A stretch of 30,192 nt of DNA from Caryophanales bacterium UBA2298 (GTDB lineage Bacteria; Bacillota_I; Bacilli_A; Izemoplasmatales; Hujiaoplasmataceae): positions 1 to 30,192 of the forward strand of contig DDWA01000038.1 of NCBI GenBank assembly GCA_002345425.1, read 5' to 3'. The position numbers and the translations under genes are program-made. Of the stretch, positions 9,859-17,517 are shown in pieces. A model generated the notes under the pieces. The model worked only from the letters and a program-made list of their open reading frames with translations. It was not told where the DNA came from and did no database searches. Numbering within the stretch: the first letter of the stretch is position 1; every line of letters begins with the position of its first letter.

Positions 9859-10419
9859 ATGGATAAAAACGATAAAGATATTAGAAAAGAAATTGAAGAA
9901 CTTGAAAAATTAATTGAGCAAGTAAAAAAACAAAATGAAGAAGAAAAGAAAAAGCAGAAGAAAAACTTAGGTCCTAGAAGACAAATTGTCATGAAAATAA
10001 ATTTAGGAATGGAGTATTCTGGTAATATTTTCATAAATCTTCTAATTAGTTTTTTGATAAACTTTCTCATAATTTTTGGTTTACTAAATATTTTTGATTT
10101 TGCCTATGTATCTGATATTACATATGTAATATTAATATCATTAATTTTAACTTTTTATGAGGAATTATATCGACAATATTTAGTTAGAAACTTTATGTCG
10201 ATAGTTATTTTCTCATCAGGACTCATTTTCTTTTTGATGAATTTATTGCTTTTCTATTTTTTAGATTTAGCTATATTCAGAAATAATTTCTATTTTAATA
10301 GTCATTGGGATCCGATAATTTTTGTGATGTTTTTGCACTTTGTAAGAATAATTGTTCGAAGTTTATATTTACAAATGATTAGAAAATTAGTACTAAAGAA
10401 ATTGAAACGAAGAAGGTGA
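9859..10419 (+). CDS. Unrecognised membrane protein with charged N-terminal coiled coil
   Basis: I do not recognise a family. From the ATG at 9859 the protein has 186 residues. Residues 4-36 are an extremely charged Lys/Glu helix likely to be a coiled coil. Four hydrophobic segments follow at about 56-77, 84-103, 112-137 and 150-168. The tail (MIRKLVLKKLKRRR) is strongly basic, so both ends are probably cytoplasmic. A TTG at 9847 would add four residues; neither start has a good ribosome binding site. It sits 52 bases after uvrA and five bases before hprK, so it is part of the operon. In Bacillus small membrane proteins of the yvl group also precede hprK, but I cannot claim homology. Confidence 0.75.
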   Translation: MDKNDKDIRKEIEELEKLIEQVKKQNEEEKKKQKKNLGPRRQIVMKINLGMEYSGNIFINLLISFLINFLIIFGLLNIFDFAYVSDITYVILISLILTFYEELYRQYLVRNFMSIVIFSSGLIFFLMNLLLFYFLDLAIFRNNFYFNSHWDPIIFVMFLHFVRIIVRSLYLQMIRKLVLKKLKRRR

Positions 10420-10424
10420 AGTAG

Positions 10425-11372
10425 ATGACTTCAATTACAGTTAAAGAGATTATTGATGGTCTAAAACTTGAAATTGTAGCAGGCCATGAAGGGATTTTTA
10501 GAAAAGTTTTTAATCCCGCATTAGTTAAGCCTGGTATAGAATTAGCAGGCATGTTAGAATTTTATGAGAATGATAGAATTCAAATAATTGGATCTAAAGA
10601 AGCGGCTTTTTTCCATTCACTTGATTTAGAAGTTCAAGAAGAAAGAGTAAAAGCTATATTTGAAAAGGATGCTCCTGCATTCATATTTACTAAAAACGTT
10701 GATGTTCCTGAGTTATTCGTTCATTATGGAGATGTTTATAATATACCGATTCTAAAGAGTTTTTATAAAACTACCTCACTTTTTAGCGAACTTTATTCTT
10801 TTTTACAAGCGGCTCTAGCCGAAAGAACTTCTATGCACGGAGTTTTACTAGACATTAATGGAGTAGGTGTTCTAATCACTGGAAAAAGTGGTTTAGGGAA
10901 GAGTGAAGTTGCTCTGGAATTAATTAGAAGAGGATATATGTTGGTTGCTGATGATATAGTTGAAATTTATCAGGTCGAAAAAGGAATGCTTGTCGGTGAA
11001 GCTCCGGATGTTCTCAAAAAATATCTAGAAATTCGTGGTGTTGGAATCGTTAATGTGGTATATCTTTATGGTGTTAAGTCTTACCGCCAAAAGAAAAGAA
11101 TATCTTTGATAGTTGAACTTCAAAAATGGGATGAAGAAGTTGAAGATTATGATCGATTAGGTTTAAAAACTGATAAGAGAAAAATATTCGATACATATGT
11201 ATCTTTTGCGGCTTTACCTATTACAGAAGCTAGAAACTCAGCTACTTTAGTAGAAGCAGCAGCATTTGATTTTAAATCTAAAAATTTAGGTTATAATTCA
11301 GCTGTTGAATTTAATTTACAATTAAATGACCAAATTAAAAGAAATAGGGAGAATCATAATGAGGAAGATTAA
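10425..11372 (+). CDS. hprK: HPr kinase/phosphorylase
   Basis: A bifunctional enzyme that phosphorylates Ser46 of the phosphotransferase protein HPr and reverses this by phosphorolysis, controlling carbon catabolite repression and sugar uptake. The 315 residues have the N-terminal regulatory domain and a C-terminal kinase domain with Walker A GKSGLGKS at 153-160, catalytic His138 just ahead of it (SMHGVLL), an aspartate pair in VADDIVEI, and the HPrK signature EIRGVGIVNV starting at 202. AGAAGGTGA supplies the ribosome binding site. The end overlaps the lgt start by 14 bases, giving the conserved hprK-lgt order. It implies that a PTS with HPr is encoded elsewhere. Confidence 0.97.
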   Translation: MTSITVKEIIDGLKLEIVAGHEGIFRKVFNPALVKPGIELAGMLEFYENDRIQIIGSKEAAFFHSLDLEVQEERVKAIFEKDAPAFIFTKNVDVPELFVHYGDVYNIPILKSFYKTTSLFSELYSFLQAALAERTSMHGVLLDINGVGVLITGKSGLGKSEVALELIRRGYMLVADDIVEIYQVEKGMLVGEAPDVLKKYLEIRGVGIVNVVYLYGVKSYRQKKRISLIVELQKWDEEVEDYDRLGLKTDKRKIFDTYVSFAALPITEARNSATLVEAAAFDFKSKNLGYNSAVEFNLQLNDQIKRNRENHNEED

Positions 11373-12588
11373 AAAAATATTGTTTTTGGTATTTTTAGTT
11401 TTTATAGCTGTCAATTTAATTGGATGTCAAAATGATAACAATGAAGATAATTTACCATATACAGTTACATTTGTTGATTATGAAGGAAATGTTATTAAGG
11501 AAATTAATTGCGGCGGAGTTAGTCAGTGTGAGATTACCAATCCCGGTGATTTAGAGGATGTTGGAGACAGGTATTTTACTAGATGGTCTATTTGGGAAAG
11601 TCAATGGGATGAAATCTCAGAAGATACTGTTATTAAACCCGTTTACACATTAGATAATAAACTTGTTACAATATTTGGTAGATCCATATACTTTTATTCA
11701 TTCTTTATCATGACTGGTATTTTTGTTGCATTAGGTATAGGCCTTAAAGAAACGCAAAGAATTGGTTTAAAAAAAGATGATTTACTTGATGGATTTTTAT
11801 GGATTGTACCGATTGCAATATTAGGAGCGAGATTATGGTATGTAGCGTTTGAGTTAGACCAATTCACCGGTGGAGGGTTCTTTCCTTCGCTATTAAGAAT
11901 TATCGGCTTTTCTAGTGGAACCTTAGATTTTTCATCTTTTGGGCTTTCAGGGCTTGCGATTCATGGAGCTTTTGTTGTAGCGATTATTTGCGCTTATATT
12001 TATACTAGAAAAAGAAAAATCGATATCTTAAAAATGTTGGATATCGTTGCAGTAGGCTTTATTATAGCTCAAGCTTTTGGCAGATGGGGTAACTTCTTTA
12101 ATCAAGAAGCTCACGGAGGAATAGTTGGTGGTGCGATAGGCGGCACTGTGAACTTATCTATTGAACAACAATTTAACTTTTTAAGAAATTCAATTCATAT
12201 ACCAGAATTTATTGTTAATAATATGTATATAACAAGAGGATTACACTCTACTGCAGTTGAACCTTTCACAGGTTATTATCACCCTACATTTTTTTATGAA
12301 TCAATGCTAAATCTTGTGGGATTTGCAATTATGTTAGTCTTAAGAAGATATAAAAAAATTTATTTTGGTGAGTTATTGTCATTCTACTTAATTTGGTATG
12401 GTGGAGTGAGAATATTTATTGAGACAATGCGAACTGACCCTTTGGTTTTCGAAATTTTTGGATTAACATTAAAATCAGCAATTGTTACTTCTGTGATAAT
12501 GATTTTAGCGGGAATTGGTCTTTCAATATTTATAAGGCTTACAAGAAAAGGTATGGATTATTCAACAGCTGAAAGGCCATGGTTTTAA
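11359..12588 (+). CDS. lgt: Prolipoprotein diacylglyceryl transferase with N-terminal lipobox and B-repeat-like domain
   Basis: Transfers diacylglycerol from phosphatidylglycerol to the lipobox cysteine of prolipoproteins in the membrane. The catalytic part begins near residue 95 and has the family's seven-helix pattern, the LAIHGAF histidine (His202), the signature GRWGNFFNQEAHG (241-253) and a late RTDP region; the key conserved residues look intact. Unusually, it is preceded by about 90 extra residues: a signal peptide ending in LIGC with Cys23, then a soluble segment (about 30-92) starting YTVTFVDYEGNVIKEI and ending near ISEDTVIKPVYT, which resembles the InlB/Listeria-Bacteroides B repeat. 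Total length is 409 against roughly 270-300 normally. Start ATG 11359 lies eight bases behind AGGGAG; the open frame further upstream has no such site. It overlaps hprK. Confidence 0.93.
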   Translation: MRKIKKILFLVFLVFIAVNLIGCQNDNNEDNLPYTVTFVDYEGNVIKEINCGGVSQCEITNPGDLEDVGDRYFTRWSIWESQWDEISEDTVIKPVYTLDNKLVTIFGRSIYFYSFFIMTGIFVALGIGLKETQRIGLKKDDLLDGFLWIVPIAILGARLWYVAFELDQFTGGGFFPSLLRIIGFSSGTLDFSSFGLSGLAIHGAFVVAIICAYIYTRKRKIDILKMLDIVAVGFIIAQAFGRWGNFFNQEAHGGIVGGAIGGTVNLSIEQQFNFLRNSIHIPEFIVNNMYITRGLHSTAVEPFTGYYHPTFFYESMLNLVGFAIMLVLRRYKKIYFGELLSFYLIWYGGVRIFIETMRTDPLVFEIFGLTLKSAIVTSVIMILAGIGLSIFIRLTRKGMDYSTAERPWF

Positions 12589-12607
12589 AAAAATAGGAGT
12601 GATTTAA

Positions 12608-13561
12608 ATGTCTTTTTCCACAAAAGTGAAAACTGAACTTCAAAGTCTTAAACATAATATTTGTTGTAATAAAGCTGAACTTTCAGCTTTATTACATATA
12701 AATGGCTCTATTGAGAAAAATTCTGAAGGTATAAGTTTGGTGTTTCAATCAACTAATAACGCTGTGGTACGTAGATTTATGTCTTTAACAAAGGATTTAT
12801 ATAAAATTGAAGTAACATTATTGCAAAAACAAATCAACAAACTTAGAAAACATGATTTGTTTGTTGTAAAAATAAGTCGAAGAGTTGATTACTTAATATC
12901 AGACTTGTCTTTGATAAATAAAGATTCAGTGTTTTTTCAAGATGTAGATGAAAATTTAATAAGTAACGAATGTTGCAAAAAAGCTTATCTTCGCGGTGCG
13001 TTTCTAGCATCTGGATCGATTAATTCTCCAGAGACAAGCGCATATCATTTGGAAATTCAATCCTTTTCATTATCTCAAGCAAATGTTATTAAAGCTATTA
13101 GCAATGAATTTGATTTGAATGCAAAGACATCTCAAAATAAGAGAGGTTATATTACTTATATTAAAGAAGCTGAAAAAATCGCTGACTTTTTAAGAGTTAT
13201 TGGTGCCAGCAATTCTTTATTTGATTTTGAGGATTCGAGAATAAAAAGAGATTTTAGAAATTCGATTAATCGAGTTATTAATTGCGATATTGCAAATGAA
13301 AAAAAAGCGATGGATGCGGCTAATAAACAATTGGAATATATTGAAATAATTGAAAAGAAATCACAAATTAGTAATTTATCCAAGAGTATGCAAGAAGCAA
13401 TATTTCTCAGAAAAAAGTATCCTGAGGCAAGCTTATTAGAACTTTCGTATGCTTCATTAGAGCATTTTGATGAACAAATTTCTAAATCAGCGTTAAATCA
13501 TAGATTTCGTGCGATTAAAGATTTAGCTAATCAGATTTTAATAGAAGAGGGTTGGAAATGA
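12608..13561 (+). CDS. whiA: DNA-binding protein WhiA
   Basis: A conserved Gram-positive DNA-binding protein linked to cell division, chromosome segregation and, in actinobacteria, sporulation. The 317 residues show the N-terminal WhiA region (KAELSALLHINGSI), the degenerate LAGLIDADG-like module around 120-220 (KAYLRGAFLASGSI) and a C-terminal helix-turn-helix ending in NHRFRAIKDLANQI, which matches the family. A good AGGAGTGA precedes the ATG at 12608. It follows lgt by 19 bases and ends in an ATGA overlap with acpS. In Bacillus whiA lies with yvcJ-yvcK rather than after lgt. A perfect 15-bp inverted repeat lies in codons 20-30 (separate entry). Confidence 0.95.
   Translation: MSFSTKVKTELQSLKHNICCNKAELSALLHINGSIEKNSEGISLVFQSTNNAVVRRFMSLTKDLYKIEVTLLQKQINKLRKHDLFVVKISRRVDYLISDLSLINKDSVFFQDVDENLISNECCKKAYLRGAFLASGSINSPETSAYHLEIQSFSLSQANVIKAISNEFDLNAKTSQNKRGYITYIKEAEKIADFLRVIGASNSLFDFEDSRIKRDFRNSINRVINCDIANEKKAMDAANKQLEYIEIIEKKSQISNLSKSMQEAIFLRKKYPEASLLELSYASLEHFDEQISKSALNHRFRAIKDLANQILIEEGWK
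12665..12696 (+). repeat. 15-bp perfect inverted repeat inside whiA
   Basis: Positions 12665-12679 are the exact reverse complement of 12682-12696, with only CT between them. In the mRNA this would be a long uninterrupted stem about 57 bases after the start codon, although a two-base loop would force the innermost pairs open. It encodes the conserved KAELSALL segment of WhiA, which may explain part of the symmetry. Confidence 0.9.
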
Positions 13562-13899
13562 TTTTAGGTGTAGGTGTAGATATTTGCCAAAACAATAGGA
13601 TTAAGACCACTTTATCAGAGCGGATTTTAAGCAGTGAAGAAAAAATAATATTTGACCAAATTAAATTAGAAACTAGGAGGGTTGAGTTTTTGTCTGGTAG
13701 ATTTGCTGTTAAAGAAGCTATCATTAAGGCTCTGTCTTCTTTAGATTATGAAATTGGCATACGAAATCTAGTTGTTTTAAATGATGAAAAAGGGATACCT
13801 TATTTGAGTCAACCGATATTCCTTGATAAGAAAATTCTTATTTCTTTATCACATGAAAGAGAATATAGTGTTGGTTATGCAATTGTAGAAACTATATAG
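13558..13899 (+). CDS. acpS: Holo-[acyl-carrier-protein] synthase
   Basis: Transfers 4'-phosphopantetheine from coenzyme A to a serine of acyl carrier protein, which activates fatty-acid synthesis. The protein has 113 residues, typical of the group. Family marks: GVGVDI with metal-binding Asp8, SGRFAVKEAIIKAL with Glu53 and Lys57, and ISLSHEREYSVGYAIVE near the C terminus. The ATG at 13558 overlaps the whiA stop (ATGA) and GAGG at 13547-13550 is the ribosome binding site; an in-frame TTG at 13552 sits too close to that site. It is the last gene of the plus-strand run starting at pcrA; no clear terminator follows before the next promoter. Confidence 0.95.
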   Translation: MILGVGVDICQNNRIKTTLSERILSSEEKIIFDQIKLETRRVEFLSGRFAVKEAIIKALSSLDYEIGIRNLVVLNDEKGIPYLSQPIFLDKKILISLSHEREYSVGYAIVETI

Positions 13900-13923
13900 A
13901 AAAGTAGATAATAAAAATAATTG

Positions 13924-13952
13924 TTGCAAAAAATAGTAAAATTAGATAAAAT
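13924..13952 (+). promoter_or_regulatory. Promoter of the thioredoxin-like gene
   Basis: TTGCAA (13924-13929) and TAAAAT (13947-13952) are separated by 17 bases, a good sigma-A-type promoter. TGAGGTGAAG at 13961-13970 is the ribosome binding site. Confidence 0.65.
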
Positions 13953-13972
13953 GATAATGCTGAGGTGAAGAA

Positions 13973-14479
13973 ATGGCAACTTATAAAAAAGGATTTAAAA
14001 AACAAAATTCAGAGATGTTACTATTAAAAACAATAGTAGTTATAATAGTATCGGTAATACTAATCGTGGCTGTAGCTTTTGTCTATGATTCGGTAACAAA
14101 GTGGAAAAATTATAATAATTATGAAACTGTCGCTGATTACGCAGATGTGTTTGCATTGAAGAATGCTTCTGAACAAGAACTAGATGATTATGTTATTTAT
14201 GTTTATTCGACTACATGCGAAAGTTGCGCTACCATTAAAAATGATGTATTGAAACTTGGTAACAAATTCGATGATAACACATTTTTCTTGTTAGACACTG
14301 GCGCTATTGAAGGCGAAAGCACTGATTTTTTAGAAACTGTTGAAAGAACTACTATCGCAACACCAATGCTCGTTGTTGTAAATGATGGTGAGTTTTATGA
14401 ACTGTTTGTAGGGTCTACTGCTGTATTGGATACACTCACTTTAATAGAAGAGGGTAATTATACACCGTTTAATGAATAA
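13973..14479 (+). CDS. Membrane-anchored thioredoxin-like protein (CESC)
   Basis: A probable thiol-disulfide protein acting outside the membrane or at its surface. Of 168 residues, the first 17 are basic, a single membrane segment spans about 18-38, and a thioredoxin-type fold follows. The redox motif is Cys82-Glu-Ser-Cys85 after the strand YVIYVYSTT, and the cis-proline loop is TIATPMLVV with Pro131. CESC is not the CGPC of cytosolic thioredoxin, so substrate and direction (oxidase, reductase or bacteriocin-transport-accessory type) cannot be told. It has its own promoter and terminator, so it is a single-gene unit. No quinone-reductase or CcdA-type partner is next to it. Confidence 0.8.
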   Translation: MATYKKGFKKQNSEMLLLKTIVVIIVSVILIVAVAFVYDSVTKWKNYNNYETVADYADVFALKNASEQELDDYVIYVYSTTCESCATIKNDVLKLGNKFDDNTFFLLDTGAIEGESTDFLETVERTTIATPMLVVVNDGEFYELFVGSTAVLDTLTLIEEGNYTPFNE

Positions 14480-14486
14480 TGTTTTT

Positions 14487-14514
14487 GGAGCTATTATAAA
14501 TAGCTCCTTTTTTT
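14487..14514 (+). terminator. Intrinsic terminator after the thioredoxin-like gene
   Basis: GGAGCTAT (14487-14494) and ATAGCTCC (14500-14507) form a perfect eight-pair stem with a five-base loop, followed by seven T. It lies eight bases after the stop codon. Confidence 0.93.
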
Positions 14515-14533
14515 AGCATTTTTTGCTTATATA

Positions 14534-14560
14534 TGGTAAAATATTAGTGTGTAAAAGGAG
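14534..14560 (+). promoter_or_regulatory. tex promoter and RBS
   Basis: TGGTAAAAT (14534-14542) is an extended -10 element. No clear -35 is seen because the preceding bases are the terminator's T run. AAAAGGAG at 14553-14560 is the ribosome binding site for the ATG at 14567. Confidence 0.5.
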
Positions 14561-14566
14561 ATTAAA

Positions 14567-16768
14567 ATGGAATATATTAATGCAGAATTAATTAAGCAAG
14601 TTGCTAAAACTCAAGGAATAAGCATTAAACAAGTTCAGACTGTTCTAGAATTACTGGAAGAAGGTAACACAGTCCCGTTTATTGCTCGATATCGAAAAGA
14701 AAAAACTGATTCTCTTGACGAAGAACAAATCAGAGCAATTCAAAAAGAGTATGAGTATGGTAAAAGTTTACGGGAAAGAAAAGATGATATCATACGTCTG
14801 ATTGATGAAAAGGGTATGTTAACTGATGATTTGGTTAAAGATATCAATGCCTGCGATAAATTGGTGGACTTGGAAGATATTTACCGTCCGTTTAAAGAAA
14901 AGAAAAAAACAAAGGCAACAGAAGCCATTAAAATGGGTTTAGAACCTTTGGCAAACGAAATTTTACTATTTCCTGATATTGACGATGTAGAACAATTGGC
15001 AGTACCTTATTTGACTGATGAAGTAAAAACAATTGATGATGCTTTGCAAGGAGCTAAATATATCATTGCCGAAATGGTATCAGACAATGCCGATTATCGT
15101 AAATGGATTAGGGATTATACTTATAAAAACGGAAGAATAATAACTAAAATAAAAAAAGATGCAGAAGACAAATATCAAACTTATAAAAACTATTATGATT
15201 ATGAAGAAGCTTTATCAACAATTAAACTTTATCGAATATTGGCAATAAATCGTGCTGAAAAAGAAAAAATAATTACGGTAAAGATTGATGTCGGTACAGA
15301 TGATATTTATAACTATTTAAATAAAAAAGTTATCCAAGATCATAAATCTAATGTAAATGTGTTGATTGAAGAGTCATACATAGATGCCTATAAGAGATTG
15401 ATAAGTGGTTCGATTTCTCGTGAAGTTAGAAGTGACTTTACCAATCGTGCTGAAAATCAAGCTATCCATATTTTTTCGGAAAATTTAAGATCATTGTTAT
15501 TGCAACCGCCTTTGAAAGGGCAAATGGTTTTAGGTGTCGATCCAGCTTTTAGAACAGGGTGTAAATTAGCGGTAATTGACAAATATGGAAAGTTTATTGA
15601 CAAAGGTGTAATATATCCACATGAAGCTTATATTGGCCAAAACGTTAACCCTAAGCAAGTTGAAGAAGCTAAGAAAATCACAAAGAATTTTATTGAAAAA
15701 TATAAAATAGATATTATAGCTATAGGAAATGGAACGGCTTCTAGAGAAACGGAAAGCTTCGTTGTGGCAATTCTTAAAGAGACGGAACGCAACATTAAAT
15801 ATGTTATTGTTAATGAAGCCGGAGCTTCAGTTTATTCAGCTTCGGATTTAGCTAGAGAAGAGTTCCCTGAATTCCAAGTTGAAGAAAGATCAGCTGTTTC
15901 AATAGCTAGAAGGATGCAAGATCCGTTAAGTGAGTTAGTGAAAATAGATCCTAAATCGATTGGAGTTGGGCAATACCAACATGACGTAACACAATCTAAA
16001 TTATCAGATTCTTTAGATTTTGTTGTTACTACAGCTGTTAATCAAATTGGTGTTAATGTAAATACAGCTTCACCTTCATTGTTACAATATGTATCTGGCC
16101 TTTCTGGAAAAGTAGCTAAAAACATTTTTGATAAAAGAGAAGCATACGGTCCTTTTAAGAGCAGGAAAGAATTGATGGATGTACCTAATCTTGGTGCAAA
16201 GACTTTTGAGCAAGCTATTGGATTCTTGAGAATCTTTAATTCAATAAATCCACTAGATAAGACGCCGATACATCCAGAGAGCTATGATTTAGCTTATCAA
16301 ATTTTGCAGTATTTGAACCTAAACGCTGAAGAAATTGGCAGCGATAAATGCAAACTTATTATCAATAATGTTGATAAAAACCAATTAGCTAGTCGTTTTA
16401 ATCAAAGTCCGATATTGATAGAAGATATTTTAGAAGCTTTTGTTTCTCCGACAAGAGATATTCGTGATGATTTCCCACAACCATTGTTGAAAAGTGAATT
16501 GTTGAGTCTAGAGGATCTAAAAGTGGATATGGAATTACAAGGAACAGTTCGAAATGTTGTTGATTTTGGAGCTTTTATTGATGTTGGGATTAAAGAGGCT
16601 GGGCTAGTTCATATTTCAAAGCTTAGTAAATCTTATGTGAAGCACCCGCTTGATGTAGTGAGTGTTGGCGACATTGTAAAGGTATGGGTAATTAGCGTTG
16701 ATTTAGAGCGTAAGAGATTGCAATTAACAATGATAGACCCTAAAGATAAGCCTAGTTTTGTTAATTGA
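14567..16768 (+). CDS. tex: Tex family S1 RNA-binding protein
   Basis: Tex proteins are nucleic-acid-binding factors related to eukaryotic Spt6 and connected to transcription and RNA decay; the exact bacterial role is unsettled. The 733 residues carry the expected architecture: helical Tex N-terminal region (QVQTVLELLEEGNTVPFIAR), a YqgF/RNase H-like domain starting at VLGVDPAFRTGCKLAVID near 325, helix-hairpin-helix repeats (LLQYVSGLSG, VPNLGAKTFEQA), and a C-terminal S1 domain from about 650 (GTVRNVVDFGAFIDVG, VHISKLS). Length and order are normal. It stands alone, between a terminator and another promoter. Confidence 0.96.
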   Translation: MEYINAELIKQVAKTQGISIKQVQTVLELLEEGNTVPFIARYRKEKTDSLDEEQIRAIQKEYEYGKSLRERKDDIIRLIDEKGMLTDDLVKDINACDKLVDLEDIYRPFKEKKKTKATEAIKMGLEPLANEILLFPDIDDVEQLAVPYLTDEVKTIDDALQGAKYIIAEMVSDNADYRKWIRDYTYKNGRIITKIKKDAEDKYQTYKNYYDYEEALSTIKLYRILAINRAEKEKIITVKIDVGTDDIYNYLNKKVIQDHKSNVNVLIEESYIDAYKRLISGSISREVRSDFTNRAENQAIHIFSENLRSLLLQPPLKGQMVLGVDPAFRTGCKLAVIDKYGKFIDKGVIYPHEAYIGQNVNPKQVEEAKKITKNFIEKYKIDIIAIGNGTASRETESFVVAILKETERNIKYVIVNEAGASVYSASDLAREEFPEFQVEERSAVSIARRMQDPLSELVKIDPKSIGVGQYQHDVTQSKLSDSLDFVVTTAVNQIGVNVNTASPSLLQYVSGLSGKVAKNIFDKREAYGPFKSRKELMDVPNLGAKTFEQAIGFLRIFNSINPLDKTPIHPESYDLAYQILQYLNLNAEEIGSDKCKLIINNVDKNQLASRFNQSPILIEDILEAFVSPTRDIRDDFPQPLLKSELLSLEDLKVDMELQGTVRNVVDFGAFIDVGIKEAGLVHISKLSKSYVKHPLDVVSVGDIVKVWVISVDLERKRLQLTMIDPKDKPSFVN

Positions 16769-16778
16769 TGGAGAGTTA

Positions 16779-16806
16779 TTGAAAATTTAGATATAAGTAA
16801 TATAAT
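16779..16806 (+). promoter_or_regulatory. Promoter of the six-helix membrane protein
   Basis: TTGAAA (16779-16784) and TATAAT (16801-16806) are 16 bases apart. A near-perfect AAAGGAGG ribosome binding site follows, just ahead of the ATG at 16839. Confidence 0.65.
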
Positions 16807-16838
16807 ATTTATATAAAACATTTTAAAGGAGGTTTAAA

Positions 16839-17510
16839 ATGGCAAAGCCTAAATATGGTTATGGATGGGTATTAAAATTTATTTTAGCAGCTATTCTAGT
16901 AGCTGTTGGCATTTTTATGGTCTTAAGTGAAGATGTAGTTTATATCATTACTGGTATGACAATTGTTATCTTTTCTGTATTCAGAGTGTATCCTTTACTA
17001 AAATCTTTAAACAGAGAAGTACTTAGAACCATAAATTTAATTGAAATACTAATCGCAACAGTACTTGGTGTTATAATGATATACGCAGGTTTTACTCAAA
17101 GCGTGGACGGTCAACTAAACGCTCCATGGGATGGACTATACAGATGGTTTTTAGCGTTTTTCTTCTATATTAGAGGGTTAGTATTTTTTGTTTCAACCTC
17201 ATTTTTTGAAGAAAAGACTGAAGTACCTAAATTTATTTTTCATATTATCGCTTTAACATTAGGTGCAATATTTGCAATATGGAGTGATTTTGAAGCTAAA
17301 ACTCTTGGTTGGATATTTATGTTCATTTCTATCGGAGGAGCTGTGTATCTTAGTTTTGATGGATACGGAGGATATCGAAAGTATCGAGAATACTCTAAAT
17401 CAATCAATCAACCTAAAGAAAAAGAGAAAGCTAAAGACACCAAAATCGAAAAAGAATTACCAAAACATATTGAAGATGAAGTTGAACAACCTGAAACTTA
17501 CATAAGTTAA
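16839..17510 (+). CDS. Six-helix membrane protein of unknown function
   Basis: I do not recognise the gene with certainty. The 223-residue protein has six hydrophobic segments at about 10-30, 33-53, 63-84, 100-120, 131-149 and 154-173, arranged in pairs with short loops, then a highly charged Lys/Glu tail (178-223) that is probably cytoplasmic. This spacing resembles the six-helix HdeD/DUF308 type of acid-resistance membrane proteins, but that is only a topological resemblance. It is preceded by a strong promoter and an almost ideal ribosome binding site, so it may be well expressed. It is transcribed alone; the next gene is a tRNA with its own promoter. Confidence 0.8.
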   Translation: MAKPKYGYGWVLKFILAAILVAVGIFMVLSEDVVYIITGMTIVIFSVFRVYPLLKSLNREVLRTINLIEILIATVLGVIMIYAGFTQSVDGQLNAPWDGLYRWFLAFFFYIRGLVFFVSTSFFEEKTEVPKFIFHIIALTLGAIFAIWSDFEAKTLGWIFMFISIGGAVYLSFDGYGGYRKYREYSKSINQPKEKEKAKDTKIEKELPKHIEDEVEQPETYIS

Positions 17511-17517
17511 AAAATTC

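Noticed and set aside
9816..10070. 84-codon minus-strand frame over the membrane protein gene
   Set aside because: It is antisense to the coiled-coil coding region; its phenylalanine and serine runs mirror the Lys/Glu codons on the other strand.
10115..10132. Perfect 18-bp A/T-rich palindrome inside the unknown membrane protein gene
   Set aside because: Made almost only of A and T; a palindrome of this length is not far from chance in 30 kb of such DNA, and it is in mid-gene with no promoter near it.
11326..11358. Longer lgt start using an upstream in-frame ATG
   Set aside because: It would add 11 polar residues before the signal peptide, lies deep in hprK and has no ribosome binding site, whereas AGGGAG is placed correctly for 11359.
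17263..17505. 80-codon plus-strand frame within the six-helix protein gene
   Set aside because: Alternative frame of the membrane protein gene, without a suitable start region or recognisable sequence.
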